64,000 nt of DNA, taken from NCBI GenBank assembly GCA_009783355.1, contig WRHH01000009.1, positions 1-64,000 of the forward strand, given 5' to 3'. This document shows, one piece after another, positions 25,681 to 34,469 of the stretch (positions within the stretch are counted from its first letter, which is position 1; each line of letters starts with the position of its first letter). The notes below the pieces were generated by a model. It was not told where the DNA came from, did not search any database, and saw nothing but the letters and a program-made list of their open reading frames with translations. A program made the translations under genes and the position numbers. The DNA comes from Synergistaceae bacterium (GTDB lineage: Bacteria > Synergistota > Synergistia > Synergistales > Aminobacteriaceae).

Positions 25681-25759
25681 GATCCAGGCGGGGTGGCCTT
25701 CCCGCATCTCCTACCCATAAATGGGGGCGACGGCTGCCCGTTCCGTCCTCTAGGATCCG
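25681..25759 (-). ncRNA. Cloverleaf-like 79-nt element after the BECR-fold gene
   Basis: Bounded by GGATCC at both ends (25681-25686, 25754-25759). On the minus strand the inside can form GGGC/GCCC, CCCAT/ATGGG and GCGGG/CCCGC stems, giving a four-way junction. It lies 4 bp after the nuclease-like stop codon and before the terminator. It lacks a T-loop and other tRNA hallmarks. Transcription is inferred from position. It could also be a mobile-element end. Confidence 0.4.
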
Positions 25760-25763
25760 TTAT

Positions 25764-26168
25764 TCATATTTTTACTTGTTTTACTTGTTTTGTCAATACA
25801 GACACTTTTTTAAGCGTGTTTTTTGATAGAAATCTGTCAAGTTCTTCCTGTTGAATCGGATACATAGTCCGAGCAAAATAAACGCCATTTTTGCTTGATC
25901 TGACTGCCACTTTAAGAATTTCTCCATCGGGCATAATTTTGACGTACTCAATTGCGCCATCGCGATTCCCTACGTAATCTGGATTTTTGAGTACGCTTGA
26001 AATAACCGAATCAAAGATTCGACTATATTTTGCAAATGTAGCCGGATGATTTTTTTCAATGTGCTCTCTGTTGCTTTGCCCAAATAAAATAGGTGCAGAT
26101 ATTATCCCTAGCCCCAAAATGTTGATAACATCAGAGCTGATATTAGCAACTGCAGTTGAATTCTTCAT
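25764..26168 (-). CDS. BECR-fold (phage Barnase-EndoU-ColicinE5/D-RelE-like) nuclease-like protein
   Basis: 134 residues from the ATG at 26166-26168 (a TTG at 26186 would add 6 residues and overlap the ATPase gene). HIEKNHPATFAKYSRIFDSV, then NPDYVG, EYVKIMPDGEILKVAVRS and YFARTMYPI match the PBECR pattern seen in phage head-morphogenesis proteins and toxins: a His-containing helix followed by strands with conserved Lys/Arg. An N-terminal hydrophobic stretch (about 8-28) is present. It follows the DUF4143 ATPase by about 10 bp. It could be a toxin domain or a prophage remnant; nuclease activity is not shown. Confidence 0.55.
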   Translation of the reverse strand: MKNSTAVANISSDVINILGLGIISAPILFGQSNREHIEKNHPATFAKYSRIFDSVISSVLKNPDYVGNRDGAIEYVKIMPDGEILKVAVRSSKNGVYFARTMYPIQQEELDRFLSKNTLKKVSVLTKQVKQVKI

Positions 26169-26178
26169 GATAGCAGAG

Positions 26179-27369
26179 TTATCCAAGCAGCCAGTCTAAG
26201 GCGTTAATTTGCTTTATTCCGTTGTGCGTGGCAACGGGGTCTTCGTCTAAAGTCAGTAAAAATTTGGGGTTGTGGTCTCTTATGCTGTCAAGTGGTTTAA
26301 GTTCACGGAAGAGCGTGTTTTCATCGCGGACAGTCAGAGCTGCTTGATAATATTCGACGCCCCACTCGTTTGCGGCGATGAAGTCCACTTCCGAGCTTCC
26401 GACTTTTCCTATCCTCACGTCGTACCCGCGCCGCAGCAGTTCAAGATAAACTACATTTTCAAGCGCGCGCCCCATATCCGCTTTCTGCGGCCCCAGCAAA
26501 TAATGACGGAGCCCCATATCCGCAATGTAGTATTTCTCTCCGGTCTTCAAATATTGCTTTCCTCTCACGTCATAGCGCCCGGATTTATATAGGATGAAAC
26601 TGTCGCACAACGCGGCCAGATATGCTTCCACCGTGTGAACCGAAATCTTTCGTCCGCCGGAAGTCAGGGTATCCGCAATTTTCTTGGCGTTGCACAAATT
26701 TCCTATGTTGTCGAACATGAACCGTATCACGCTTTCCAGTACGGAAACGTCGGCTATTTTCTTCCGCTTGACCACGTCTTTCAACAAAACGGAAGAATAT
26801 ATGCCGTCCAGATACGCGCGAATATCCTTTGTGTTGCTTAGAGCAAGCGTATACGGAAAGGAACTGTTGGTCAGATATGAGTTGTATTTTCTCGATAAAT
26901 CCGAGCGTTCGGGAAAGGTTGATACATATTCCGAAAAGGACAGAGGCAGCATTTTTACTTCCACATAGCGCCCTGAAAGTAATGTCGCGAGCTCGCCTGA
27001 AAGCAGGCAGGCGTTTGAGCCGGTTATGTAGACGTCGCAATTCTTTTTTATGAACAAACTGTCAACCGTTCGCTGCCATTCTTGGACGTGTTGTATCTCA
27101 TCCAAAAAGATATAGTTCACCTTGTCCGGAATCAATCGTTCCTTGATGTAGCCATATAATGCTTTGCGCTCAGTCAGGCGTTCAAATTCGGCGTCCTCGA
27201 AATTAATTGCGGTTATTTGCCGCTCGGTCACGCCGCTTTTCAGCAATTCGTCGCGGAATAATTCAAGCAGCGTGGATTTTCCGCATCGCCGGATACCCGT
27301 GATTACCTTAATAAGCTGTTTATCGCGAAAACTGATAAGCTGTTTTAAGTATTCGCCGCGCAATATCAT
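26179..27369 (-). CDS. AAA-family ATPase with C-terminal DUF4143 domain
   Basis: 396 residues. The AAA_14 ATPase has P-loop ITGIRRCGKSTLLE (about 25-37), Walker B NYIFLDEIQHVQEW (about 86-99) and YITGSNACLLSGELATLLSGR (sensor region). The DUF4143 half contains KYYIADMGLRHYLLG, ENVVYLELLRRGYDV and SEVDFIA, a PD-(D/E)xK-like pattern. Such proteins are numerous in anaerobe genomes and move horizontally; their function is unclear. A relic of a second copy's 3' end lies at 27966-28048. Upstream is AT-rich. Confidence 0.85.
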   Translation of the reverse strand: MILRGEYLKQLISFRDKQLIKVITGIRRCGKSTLLELFRDELLKSGVTERQITAINFEDAEFERLTERKALYGYIKERLIPDKVNYIFLDEIQHVQEWQRTVDSLFIKKNCDVYITGSNACLLSGELATLLSGRYVEVKMLPLSFSEYVSTFPERSDLSRKYNSYLTNSSFPYTLALSNTKDIRAYLDGIYSSVLLKDVVKRKKIADVSVLESVIRFMFDNIGNLCNAKKIADTLTSGGRKISVHTVEAYLAALCDSFILYKSGRYDVRGKQYLKTGEKYYIADMGLRHYLLGPQKADMGRALENVVYLELLRRGYDVRIGKVGSSEVDFIAANEWGVEYYQAALTVRDENTLFRELKPLDSIRDHNPKFLLTLDEDPVATHNGIKQINALDWLLG

Positions 27370-27568
27370 TTGTCATCCCTCCAACACAACTATATTGCCA
27401 AAATAAGGTAATGTCAATAGTATATTGCAACATAAATCAAATATTAAACAGAATATGAATTATATTGATTTATAATGCAAATATACATTGGACTGATAAT
27501 TCCATTGGTTGTTTTTATATTAAAATGAGTTGTGCTCTTTGTGAAATAGATTTAAAAGAGGCGTCAAA
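27370..27568. other. AT-rich spacer upstream of the DUF4143 gene and hicB relic
   Basis: No gene or hicA toxin seen. It should hold the divergent promoters; I cannot assign them with confidence. Confidence 0.4.
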
Positions 27569-27970
27569 ATGAAATACGTTTATCCGGCTATTCTATATCC
27601 AGACGACGGCAAAATCGGCGTTACTGTTCCCGATTTACCCGGGCGCCACACATATGGCGAAGATATGGCCGACGCGCTGTTTATGGCAAAAGACGCGATA
27701 GAAATGTAGTTTTGGAACGCAGAGAATAATTCCTGTCCGATACCGCCCGAGTCTGAGTCGTTGCCGCTTGAGCCCGGCGAAATCCTCACGCTGGTTGCCG
27801 CCGATACGGACGAATACCGACAGGCGAACGAGAAAAAGTCAGTCAAGAAAACGCTGTCAATTCCACCATGGCTTAATTATCGGGCCGAGAAGGCAAACGC
27901 GCCGTTTTCACAAATTCTTCAACAGGGACTGAAAGAATTTTTGCATATTTTTCGATTAACCCGTATATAG
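27569..27970 (+). pseudogene. hicB: hicB antitoxin inactivated by an in-frame amber codon
   Basis: The frame reads as a full HicB: MKYVYPAILYPDDGKIGV, PDLPGRHTYGEDMADALFMAKDAIEM, TAG at 27707-27709, then FWNAENNSCPIPP, and the ribbon-helix-helix part KKTLSIPPWLNYRAEKANAPFSQ. No frameshift occurs before the stop at 27968-27970, so a single base change (e.g. TGG to TAG) broke it. No hicA is adjacent. The downstream part (from about 27761) could be translated alone, but a functional role is unlikely. Confidence 0.8.
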
Positions 27971-28048
27971 CAGCCAGTCCAAAGCGTTTATTTGCCTTAT
28001 CCCGTTGTGTGCGGCAACGGGGTCTTCGTCTAAAGTCAGTAATATTAA
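27966..28048 (-). pseudogene. Relic of a second DUF4143 ATPase gene (3' end)
   Basis: About 80 bp align with only a few mismatches to 26185-26265, the 3' end of the intact DUF4143 gene (shared GGCAACGGGGTCTTCGTC and TAAAGTCAGTAA). It encodes roughly the last 26 codons on the minus strand. The rest of that copy is gone, replaced by the 562-codon gene. Confidence 0.75.
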
Positions 28049-29733
28049 GGAGCGTTTTCCATCCCTGACTTAATCGAAGTCCAACCTTGTCCGGTATTTA
28101 CCTGAACAACTGTATCAGAACCGAGAGCGTTCTGCAATTCCAAAGCAATTTCGTGTTTTTCGAGCTCACGCCTCTCTTTCCGCTCGTCGCCGTGAACTGC
28201 TTCCGAAGTAGCCTCGCCCGCTATCTTGTCGAATTCTTCATGCCAGTCGATTATGCGGCGAATAAGCGACAAGGGAATGTCTATGTTATCGTATGAAATC
28301 ATTCGTCCCTGTTCGTCCAAAAGTCCGCTGCTGCTCAATTCGAAATCAAGTCGCACCACGGTCAGTCTGGACGTGTGCTCTTTTCTTGCTTCATCCTTGT
28401 CGGCAACGCGCTTGGGGGCGCCGCGATTTTCCAAATATGTTTCCGGGTTATCCCAAGAGTAACCGTCTACACCATAATATTTTGTCGGTATTTCTAATTC
28501 CAGGGCTTTCCAAAGCAATTCTTCAATGGAGTAGGAAAGTTTAAGATCGAATCCGGGATTTGGCAATTGCGATTTTCCTTCGGCGACAACGTATAATTCG
28601 TCTATTTGCCCCAAAAAAGTTATGGGATGCTCTATTGCCCTGTTATGCAAAAATACATCGCCTAAATGATGGCAAAAGCGCATAAATGGCTTTAAAGAAC
28701 TGTCTTCATTTGAGCTTCCTGGAATACCGGCGTCATATAACAACTCGTTAGGCGCCGCTATAATCACATCCGCTCCGATTAGCTGTAAAATAATCTGTTC
28801 TGCTACTGACCGCGCGGCCTTTGTGGTGAAAACGACGCCAACTTTTTTACGTTTCCCCGGCGGTAAATACGTCATCAAATCGCACGCGCTGGCTTCAATG
28901 TAACAAATCGGAAAGTACATCATAAACGGATGCGCATAATTAGCAGGGGAAATCAGCGCTGCTTTCAATTCGTCAACATTCTCAGCGCCGCTCACTTCCA
29001 TCAGGTAGCGAACGTATGAGGAATCTGGCGCGTATGAACAGATCCAGTGTAATTTCAAAAATCTGTGAACGCTATCGTGAAGCTCATGCTCCATATCAGC
29101 AAATTCGTAAACGGATTCTCCCAGTTCTTCTTCTAAAGATTCCGCTATGGGTTTAATTGCTTCCCTCCATGCCCAAAATATCTGTTCGTCATTTTTATCG
29201 TATACCCAGGGAACCGGATCGAACTCAATCATTACTCTTGGGAATGGAGCGTCAGGCAGGTCAATAAGCCTATGACAAAAATGGCGCCCTTCTGAATCAT
29301 CGAACAACGGCAGCAATTGCGTGACCTCGGAAGCTTTTCTGAAAAAATCTATAAGGTGATCGGACGCCAATTTATTTTCATTCATGTGCTTCAGCAACAC
29401 CGCGACAGGGACGTGCTCAGTTGCGCCAGATTCAAAACCAAGCTTGTAAAGAACAGGTCTTTCAAATATGCTCAAGCTCTCGCGGAGTTTGCTATATTGG
29501 TCTGTCGCCAAATTTAAGGCTTCGTCAGCATTCGTTCCTTCATGGATGAAGATGCGCTGCATAAAATCGACGGGTTCGACATATGGTTCATGTCGGCCTG
29601 CGGGCGGTTCCAGAAAACAAATAACGCTAACCCACGTCTTCCCGGGTCTCGGAAATCCTGATATGTACGCCAATATTTGTGATTTAAGTCCATAAACCGG
29701 CAATGCCCTCATCAATGAATTGATATCTATCAT
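28045..29733 (-). CDS. Unknown 562-residue protein inserted between TA/ATPase relics
   Basis: No family recognised and no signal peptide or membrane helix. The N-terminus (INSLMRALPVYGLKSQ, then VSVICFLEPPAGRHEPYVEP) and middle (KKVGVVFTTKAARSVAEQIILQLIGADVIIAAPNELLYD, about 310-350) look like a soluble alpha/beta protein. The C-terminal ~80 residues are charged (DERKERRELEKHEIALELQNAL). Its codons use the same range as its neighbours. It is flanked by a DUF4143 relic on one side and a hicB relic on the other, so it likely arrived by recombination. A defence role is conceivable only from context. Confidence 0.65.
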   Translation of the reverse strand: MIDINSLMRALPVYGLKSQILAYISGFPRPGKTWVSVICFLEPPAGRHEPYVEPVDFMQRIFIHEGTNADEALNLATDQYSKLRESLSIFERPVLYKLGFESGATEHVPVAVLLKHMNENKLASDHLIDFFRKASEVTQLLPLFDDSEGRHFCHRLIDLPDAPFPRVMIEFDPVPWVYDKNDEQIFWAWREAIKPIAESLEEELGESVYEFADMEHELHDSVHRFLKLHWICSYAPDSSYVRYLMEVSGAENVDELKAALISPANYAHPFMMYFPICYIEASACDLMTYLPPGKRKKVGVVFTTKAARSVAEQIILQLIGADVIIAAPNELLYDAGIPGSSNEDSSLKPFMRFCHHLGDVFLHNRAIEHPITFLGQIDELYVVAEGKSQLPNPGFDLKLSYSIEELLWKALELEIPTKYYGVDGYSWDNPETYLENRGAPKRVADKDEARKEHTSRLTVVRLDFELSSSGLLDEQGRMISYDNIDIPLSLIRRIIDWHEEFDKIAGEATSEAVHGDERKERRELEKHEIALELQNALGSDTVVQVNTGQGWTSIKSGMENAP

Positions 29734-29837
29734 CGCAGTTCCCTCCCAACGTCAAAAAAGGACGATTTTTCGAAGTCCAATTATTATAACTCAACTTTCG
29801 CGAGAGTGAAAATATTGGGGAAAGCAAATAAACGTTG

Positions 29838-29882
29838 TCCATTCCTTCATGGATTTATTATCGGGCTGAGAAGGCAAATGCG
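29838..29882 (+). pseudogene. Second hicB relic (about 15 codons)
   Basis: Reads SIP-SWIYYRAEKANA, matching SIPPWLNYRAEKANA of the hicB pseudogene at 27569, with similar codons. Flanks are not HicB. It shows that part of hicB was duplicated or split around the 562-codon gene. Confidence 0.65.
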
Positions 29883-29895
29883 CAATGTCATTAAG

Positions 29896-30858
29896 TTAAG
29901 AATAACATAAGAACAAGCACAAAGCTGTTTCGAATCCAACCCAGCCTTCTGCGTAATTTGTTTTCTCCATATACGATAGGCGCGTTAGTTCCAACATGAA
30001 TTTTTGAATGGCTGGCTTTCCATAAATTTTTAACGCCTGTTTGGCCATGCGCGCGGCGTAATCGCGGACGCCGAGCGCTGCAAGGGCTGCTTGTTCATCT
30101 TTGTAAAGCGTGATGTATAGAGCAGGGCGCAGCCTGTTCGAAAGCGCAGTTATCATTGGCAATGGCGAGGCGTCTTGTTTCAGGTATTTGAGGCTTGAAA
30201 TCACGTCTTCGGCTTTTCCTTGTGAGAAACCGTCCAGGAACTTCAGCATCGAGCTTCCTCCTTCGTCAAAGGAAAGCTGCCTCACCAACTCCAAAGATAT
30301 CTGGCGCGGTCTTGAATAGTCCGCAAGTTTCACCAGTTCTCCCCGAAGCTCTTCCTGTTCGTCTATTGATTCCGCTAAAAGGGCGGCTGCTTCATAGGAT
30401 ATTGATACGCCCAATTCCTTAGATAAGCGAATAACCCAGTCCTTTCGCTTCCAAGGAGGAACTGCCTCCTCCTTTGCGGCAAATTCAATTTTACTAAGCG
30501 CAGATTGGGGGAAGACTTTTGCAGCGCCGCCGCCTTTGCCTTCAGCGGCGTAAACGCACACAACAACGCTATCTGCTTTGGCAGCGGAGTCCAAATACTG
30601 TTCCAGTTCCTCTGGAAACTCTCCTAAACTTTCAGCAGATTCAATTACAAAAAGTTGTTTTTCAGCAAACAGTCCTCCGCTGCGGGAAGCGGCCAAAACG
30701 GAACTCCACGAGACTTCCCGGACGTCAGAAGAGCTCGCTCCCGCCTTGGCGTCAACGCGGGAAGCATAAGAGTATCCGCGTTGACTGTAGGACGAAATAT
30801 ATTCAGCCAGCTGCCTCCTTTGAGCAATTCCCGCAGGTATAACGCACAAGTGCGGCAT
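29896..30858 (-). CDS. holA: DNA polymerase III delta subunit
   Basis: About 320 residues from the ATG at 30856-30858 (MPHLCVIPAGIAQRR). It is the clamp-loader delta subunit that opens the sliding clamp. Family pattern: N-terminal VIPAG..., EKQLFVIESAESLGEF, then the C-terminal collar part (SYMEKTNYAEGW near the end). The frame stays open to 30945, but that extension is GAGTGGC and GACAAA repeat DNA and is not part of the family. No good ribosome site is visible before the ATG, probably displaced by the repeats. The sequence is diverged, as usual for HolA. Confidence 0.7.
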   Translation of the reverse strand: MPHLCVIPAGIAQRRQLAEYISSYSQRGYSYASRVDAKAGASSSDVREVSWSSVLAASRSGGLFAEKQLFVIESAESLGEFPEELEQYLDSAAKADSVVVCVYAAEGKGGGAAKVFPQSALSKIEFAAKEEAVPPWKRKDWVIRLSKELGVSISYEAAALLAESIDEQEELRGELVKLADYSRPRQISLELVRQLSFDEGGSSMLKFLDGFSQGKAEDVISSLKYLKQDASPLPMITALSNRLRPALYITLYKDEQAALAALGVRDYAARMAKQALKIYGKPAIQKFMLELTRLSYMEKTNYAEGWVGFETALCLFLCYS

Positions 30859-30868
30859 GTCTAAATAC

Positions 30869-30928
30869 AGTGGCGAGTGGCGAGTGGCGAGTGGCGAGAC
30901 AAAGGCAAAGACAAAGACAAAGGCAAAG
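30869..30928. repeat. GAGTGGC heptamers followed by GACAAA/GGCAAA hexamers
   Basis: Four to five 7-bp units (30869-30900), then 6-bp units (30897-30928), directly upstream of holA. Confidence 0.75.
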
Positions 30929-31154
30929 TATTCATTACTACCCACTTGCCAAATTGAAAGTGATGAGTTCTTTGTTTTAAATCTTTCATTTTTTTAATTT
31001 GACTGCTATTACCCAAATTTGGGCCAGACTTTATCGCAATTATGTATCTTGTATTATCTTTATTTATTTCTAACAATGAATTTATTCTATTTACATGAAA
31101 TTCATTGTTATTGTTATTGTTATTTATAAAGTCAGTCAGCTTCTCTCGCTCCAC
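30929..31154 (-). pseudogene. Remnant of a restriction endonuclease-like gene
   Basis: An AT-rich minus-strand frame starting at 31154 contains HVNRINSLLEI, DNTRYIIAIKSGPNLGNSSQ and KKMKDLKQ. The KSGPN-x-GNSSQ stretch resembles PmeII-type restriction endonucleases (PD-(D/E)xK fold). Only ~70 residues remain. Near its start an AATAAC hexamer array encodes poly-Asn. The low GC against neighbours suggests transfer. The frame runs on into the heptamer array, so its end is arbitrary. Confidence 0.45.
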
Positions 31155-31563
31155 TTTGTTACCCCATTTCTAATTAATATGTTATGACAACAGTATTGGC
31201 TTTGTAGGTTTAATTTATTATTGTTATTAAATATTTCTGTTTAAATATATTAATTTAGTGCTATCAAGCTTTTATATGTCATGACGTTGTTCTGTCCATA
31301 CGGTCTCCGTTATCAAGGTTGACCGTGTTGTTTCAGTAAGGGTGGCGCCCACGTTCGACCCACGTAATAGACATTGATTTGCCGGTCGTCAGGGAACCAA
31401 TTAGCGATATCATCGTTATCGGCACGGTCCCGCTCACAGGTGCATCCCTATACGGTCTGATCTTTGGCAGTTCATAGTTTCTGGCACTGGGGCACAAGCC
31501 GCCCTACAAAACTACCTTTGGCAACTTGAAGTCTTTTGCCTTTCTCTCGCCACTCGTCACTCG
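31155..31563. repeat. Intergenic region with mosaic dispersed repeats
   Basis: AT-rich to about 31270. About 31325-31432 is, on the minus strand, a ~100-bp repeat shared with 61117-61211 (common cores GTGCCGAT, ATGATATCG, GACGACCGGCAAATCA, GGGCGCCACCC). A CACTCGT heptamer array lies at 31551-31574 abutting the leuS stop. No gene. Confidence 0.6.
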
Positions 31564-34053
31564 TCACTCGTCACTAATTACAATATTCACGAGTTTATTC
31601 GGAACGCTGATTATCTTTGCTATTTCCTTGCCTTCAATTCGCGAGGCAACGTCCGGATGTTCCGTGACTCTCTTTTCCAGTTCGCGTTTTTCAAGCCCTG
31701 CCGGTAAAGTCAGCTTTTCCCTTACTTTGCCGTTTATTTGCACCACAATCGTAACTTCGTCAACTACAAGAGCGGCGCCGTCGCATTCCGGTATTAGTTC
31801 AGAATCAAGCTGGCTTGCATTCCCAAGCATCTGCCAGAGTTCGGATGTAATATGAGGGCAGAACGGGAAAAGGCAATTGAGAAGAACGCAAACAGCTTCC
31901 CTCATCAGTTTCCAATCGTTTGAATCGGAGGGCTTAAACGCATATATTGCGTTGACAAGCTCCATCATGCGGGCGACTGCGGTATTGAACTGTTTCTCTT
32001 CCACGATGTCCCTTGTCACGTCGAGTATGGTAGTATGTATTTTACGCTTAAAGTCTTTCTGAGCACTGCTCGCAAGCGAAGACACAGGAACTGTATCAGA
32101 ATAGCCGGTAAGCCCGTCAAGGTTCTCTTCAACCGCCCGCCACACGCGATTGAGAAATCTATGCGCTCCTTCAACTCCCTGTTCCGACCAGTCAAGATCG
32201 TTCTGCGGCGGCGCTGCGAAAAGAATAAAGAGCCTTACGGTATCAGCTCCGTAACGATTAACTATTTCCGTCGGGTCGACGACGTTCCCCAGCGACTTGG
32301 ACATTTTTGCGCCGTCCTTAATGACCATTCCCTGAGTCAGCAAGTTTTCGAACGGCTCGTCTACGCGCAGCATCCCGATGTTCCTCAGGAATTTTGTAAA
32401 GTATCTGGCATATATGAGGTGCATACATGCGTGCTCAATTCCTCCAATATATTGATCTACAGCCATCCAGTAGTCCGTGTCCAGCGCGTCGAAAACGACG
32501 TCCCGGCGTCCGGGGGAACAATATCTCAGGAAATACCACGATGAACAGAAGAACGTATCAAGAGTGTCCGTCTCGCGCCTTGCATGGGCGCCGCAGACAG
32601 GGCACGCGGTATTTACCCAGTCCGAAGCGGAGGGTAAAGGTGTTCCGCCGCCTGCAAGAAGTTGAATATCAAGCGGAAGTTCAACGGGGAGCATATCCTC
32701 TGGAATAGGAACTATTCCGCATTTATCGCAATAAACTATGGGGATTGGGGTGCCCCAGTAACGCTGGCGGGAGACGAGCCAGTCGCGAAGGCGGAAATTC
32801 ACTTCGGCCGCGCACACTCCGGTTTCCTCACCCCATTTGATCATGGCGGGTATAGCGTCGCCCGTCCTCATGCCGTTAAATTTTCCTGAGTTGCAAACTA
32901 TGCCGTCATCCACGAAGGATTCTTTCATAGTTTCCCCGTCGAGAACTTCCCCTTCAGGATTTATCACGGGGACTACCGGTATATTGAATTTTCGGCAGAA
33001 CTCAAAGTCGCGCTGGTCATGCGCGGGAACTCCCATTATCGCGCCCGTCCCATAATCCATAAGTATGTAATTCGCAAGCCATATGGGGATAAGTTCTCCA
33101 GTAACAGGGTTTACACCGGAAATCCCCGTATCGAACCCAAGTTTTTCTCCTCCCGCTGCGGAACGTTCTATTGAGCTCTGGGCGGAACATTTTTCAACAA
33201 ATTGAGTCAACTCGCAACATTTTTCAGGAGACGTTTTTTTCATGATTTCCTGAACGAGGTCGTGCTCCGGCGCAAGCGCTATGTAAGTCACCCCGAATAT
33301 GGTGTCAAAACGCGTCGTGTAAGTCTCTATCTTCGCGTCAAGTTCGGGGACGTTGAAGCTGAGGCGGGCGCCAGTTGAACGCCCTATCCAGTTGCGCTGC
33401 ATTGTCCGTACTCTATCAGGCCAGCCGTTAAGCTTGTCGTCTATATCGCTGTACAATTCCGGAGCGTAATCAGTTATGCGCAGGAACCATTGTTCGAGTT
33501 TTTTCTTTGTCGCCTGATTGTCGCAGCGCCAGCAGCGCCCGTCCTGTACCTGTTCATTTGCGAGGACCGTGGAACATTTTTCGCACCAGTTGACTGGCGC
33601 CATCTTGCGGTACGCAAGCCCTTTCTTATACATCTGAAGGAATATCCACTGGTTCCACTTGTAATAATCCGGCTGGCAGGTAGCTACGCGGCGATTCCAG
33701 TCATAGCTGTACCCCATGCGTTTGAGCTGTAGAGTCATGTGTTCGATATTATTCAGCGTCCATTTATTTGGATGAGTATTGGACTTTATCGCGGCGTTCT
33801 CCGCCGGAAGCCCAAAGGCGTCAAAACCCATCGGGTAAAGTACATTGAATCCTTTCTTACGCATAAAGCGCGCGAGCATGTCCCCCATCGAATAATTGCG
33901 CACATGTCCCATGTGAAGTGCGCCGCTTGGATACGGGAACATTTCGAGACAATAAAACTTAGGTTTGCCTATGCGCGTTTCGACGTAAAAAGTCCTTTCT
34001 TTCTCCCATTTTAACTGCCATTTATTTTCAATCGCCCCAAAATCATAAGCCAT
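31564..34053 (-). CDS. leuS: Leucyl-tRNA synthetase
   Basis: 829 residues, near the usual 800-870. Class I synthetase: HIGH-type signature GALHMGHVRN (about 41-50), a CP1 editing domain with TTRFDTIFGVTYIAL, a zinc-type Cys pair region (CDKCGIVPIPE; CPVCGAHAR), KMSKS as DGAKMSKSLGN (about 580), and the C-terminal INGKVREKLTLPAG domain. AGGAGGAAGG precedes the ATG. It charges tRNA-Leu and proofreads. An imperfect palindrome around ATACATGTAT (34082-34098) lies in the leader. Confidence 0.96.
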   Translation of the reverse strand: MAYDFGAIENKWQLKWEKERTFYVETRIGKPKFYCLEMFPYPSGALHMGHVRNYSMGDMLARFMRKKGFNVLYPMGFDAFGLPAENAAIKSNTHPNKWTLNNIEHMTLQLKRMGYSYDWNRRVATCQPDYYKWNQWIFLQMYKKGLAYRKMAPVNWCEKCSTVLANEQVQDGRCWRCDNQATKKKLEQWFLRITDYAPELYSDIDDKLNGWPDRVRTMQRNWIGRSTGARLSFNVPELDAKIETYTTRFDTIFGVTYIALAPEHDLVQEIMKKTSPEKCCELTQFVEKCSAQSSIERSAAGGEKLGFDTGISGVNPVTGELIPIWLANYILMDYGTGAIMGVPAHDQRDFEFCRKFNIPVVPVINPEGEVLDGETMKESFVDDGIVCNSGKFNGMRTGDAIPAMIKWGEETGVCAAEVNFRLRDWLVSRQRYWGTPIPIVYCDKCGIVPIPEDMLPVELPLDIQLLAGGGTPLPSASDWVNTACPVCGAHARRETDTLDTFFCSSWYFLRYCSPGRRDVVFDALDTDYWMAVDQYIGGIEHACMHLIYARYFTKFLRNIGMLRVDEPFENLLTQGMVIKDGAKMSKSLGNVVDPTEIVNRYGADTVRLFILFAAPPQNDLDWSEQGVEGAHRFLNRVWRAVEENLDGLTGYSDTVPVSSLASSAQKDFKRKIHTTILDVTRDIVEEKQFNTAVARMMELVNAIYAFKPSDSNDWKLMREAVCVLLNCLFPFCPHITSELWQMLGNASQLDSELIPECDGAALVVDEVTIVVQINGKVREKLTLPAGLEKRELEKRVTEHPDVASRIEGKEIAKIISVPNKLVNIVISDE

Positions 34054-34460
34054 AAAAGCCTTCCTCCTTTATTGAACTTCAAAATACATGTATTTGAAAA
34101 GTCGGCGAGCAACTTTCACACAATTTCAAAAATAAGTAGTGATAATTCTCTGTTTAACTTTATAAATTTCATCGTTAAATCGCGGGACTCGCTCGCTATG
34201 TCGCATAACAGCGGTTATTATATACCAAAAATATGAATAAACAGGGCTCTGTTTCGTCTATAAATAATAAAACGCTGCACCTTCCTCTTAATAAAAAACA
34301 CTAAAATTAAAAATTGATATATGGAGAGATTTATAAAACTATCCGAAAATAATGAGGAAAATAGTATTACCGACGGGGCATGAATCGCGGGTTGACTATG
34401 TAGATATTTACACAAACGGAATAAGACAATGCTTTCATTTTATAGCACACAATTGAAGGG
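34054..34460. other. Divergent intergenic region between leuS and the chemoreceptor
   Basis: Holds an ATACATGTAT-centred imperfect palindrome (34077-34100) just before leuS. The rest is AT-rich with no recognisable gene. I could not pick a convincing promoter; no T-box leader elements were recognised. Confidence 0.35.
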
Positions 34461-34469
34461 ATGGTTAAG

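Noticed and set aside
25681-25759. Cloverleaf-like element as a tRNA
   Set aside because: No T-loop or anticodon-arm consensus; stem lengths do not fit a tRNA.
30861-30945. N-terminal extension of HolA
   Set aside because: Encoded by heptamer and hexamer repeats; it matches nothing in the family, and the internal ATG gives the expected start.
32035-32544. Plus-strand 169-codon frame inside leuS
   Set aside because: Antisense shadow of a strongly conserved gene.
34321-34440. Sigma-28 promoter for the chemoreceptor
   Set aside because: ACCGACGG is too far from GCCGATAA, and no TAAA lies at the right spacing.
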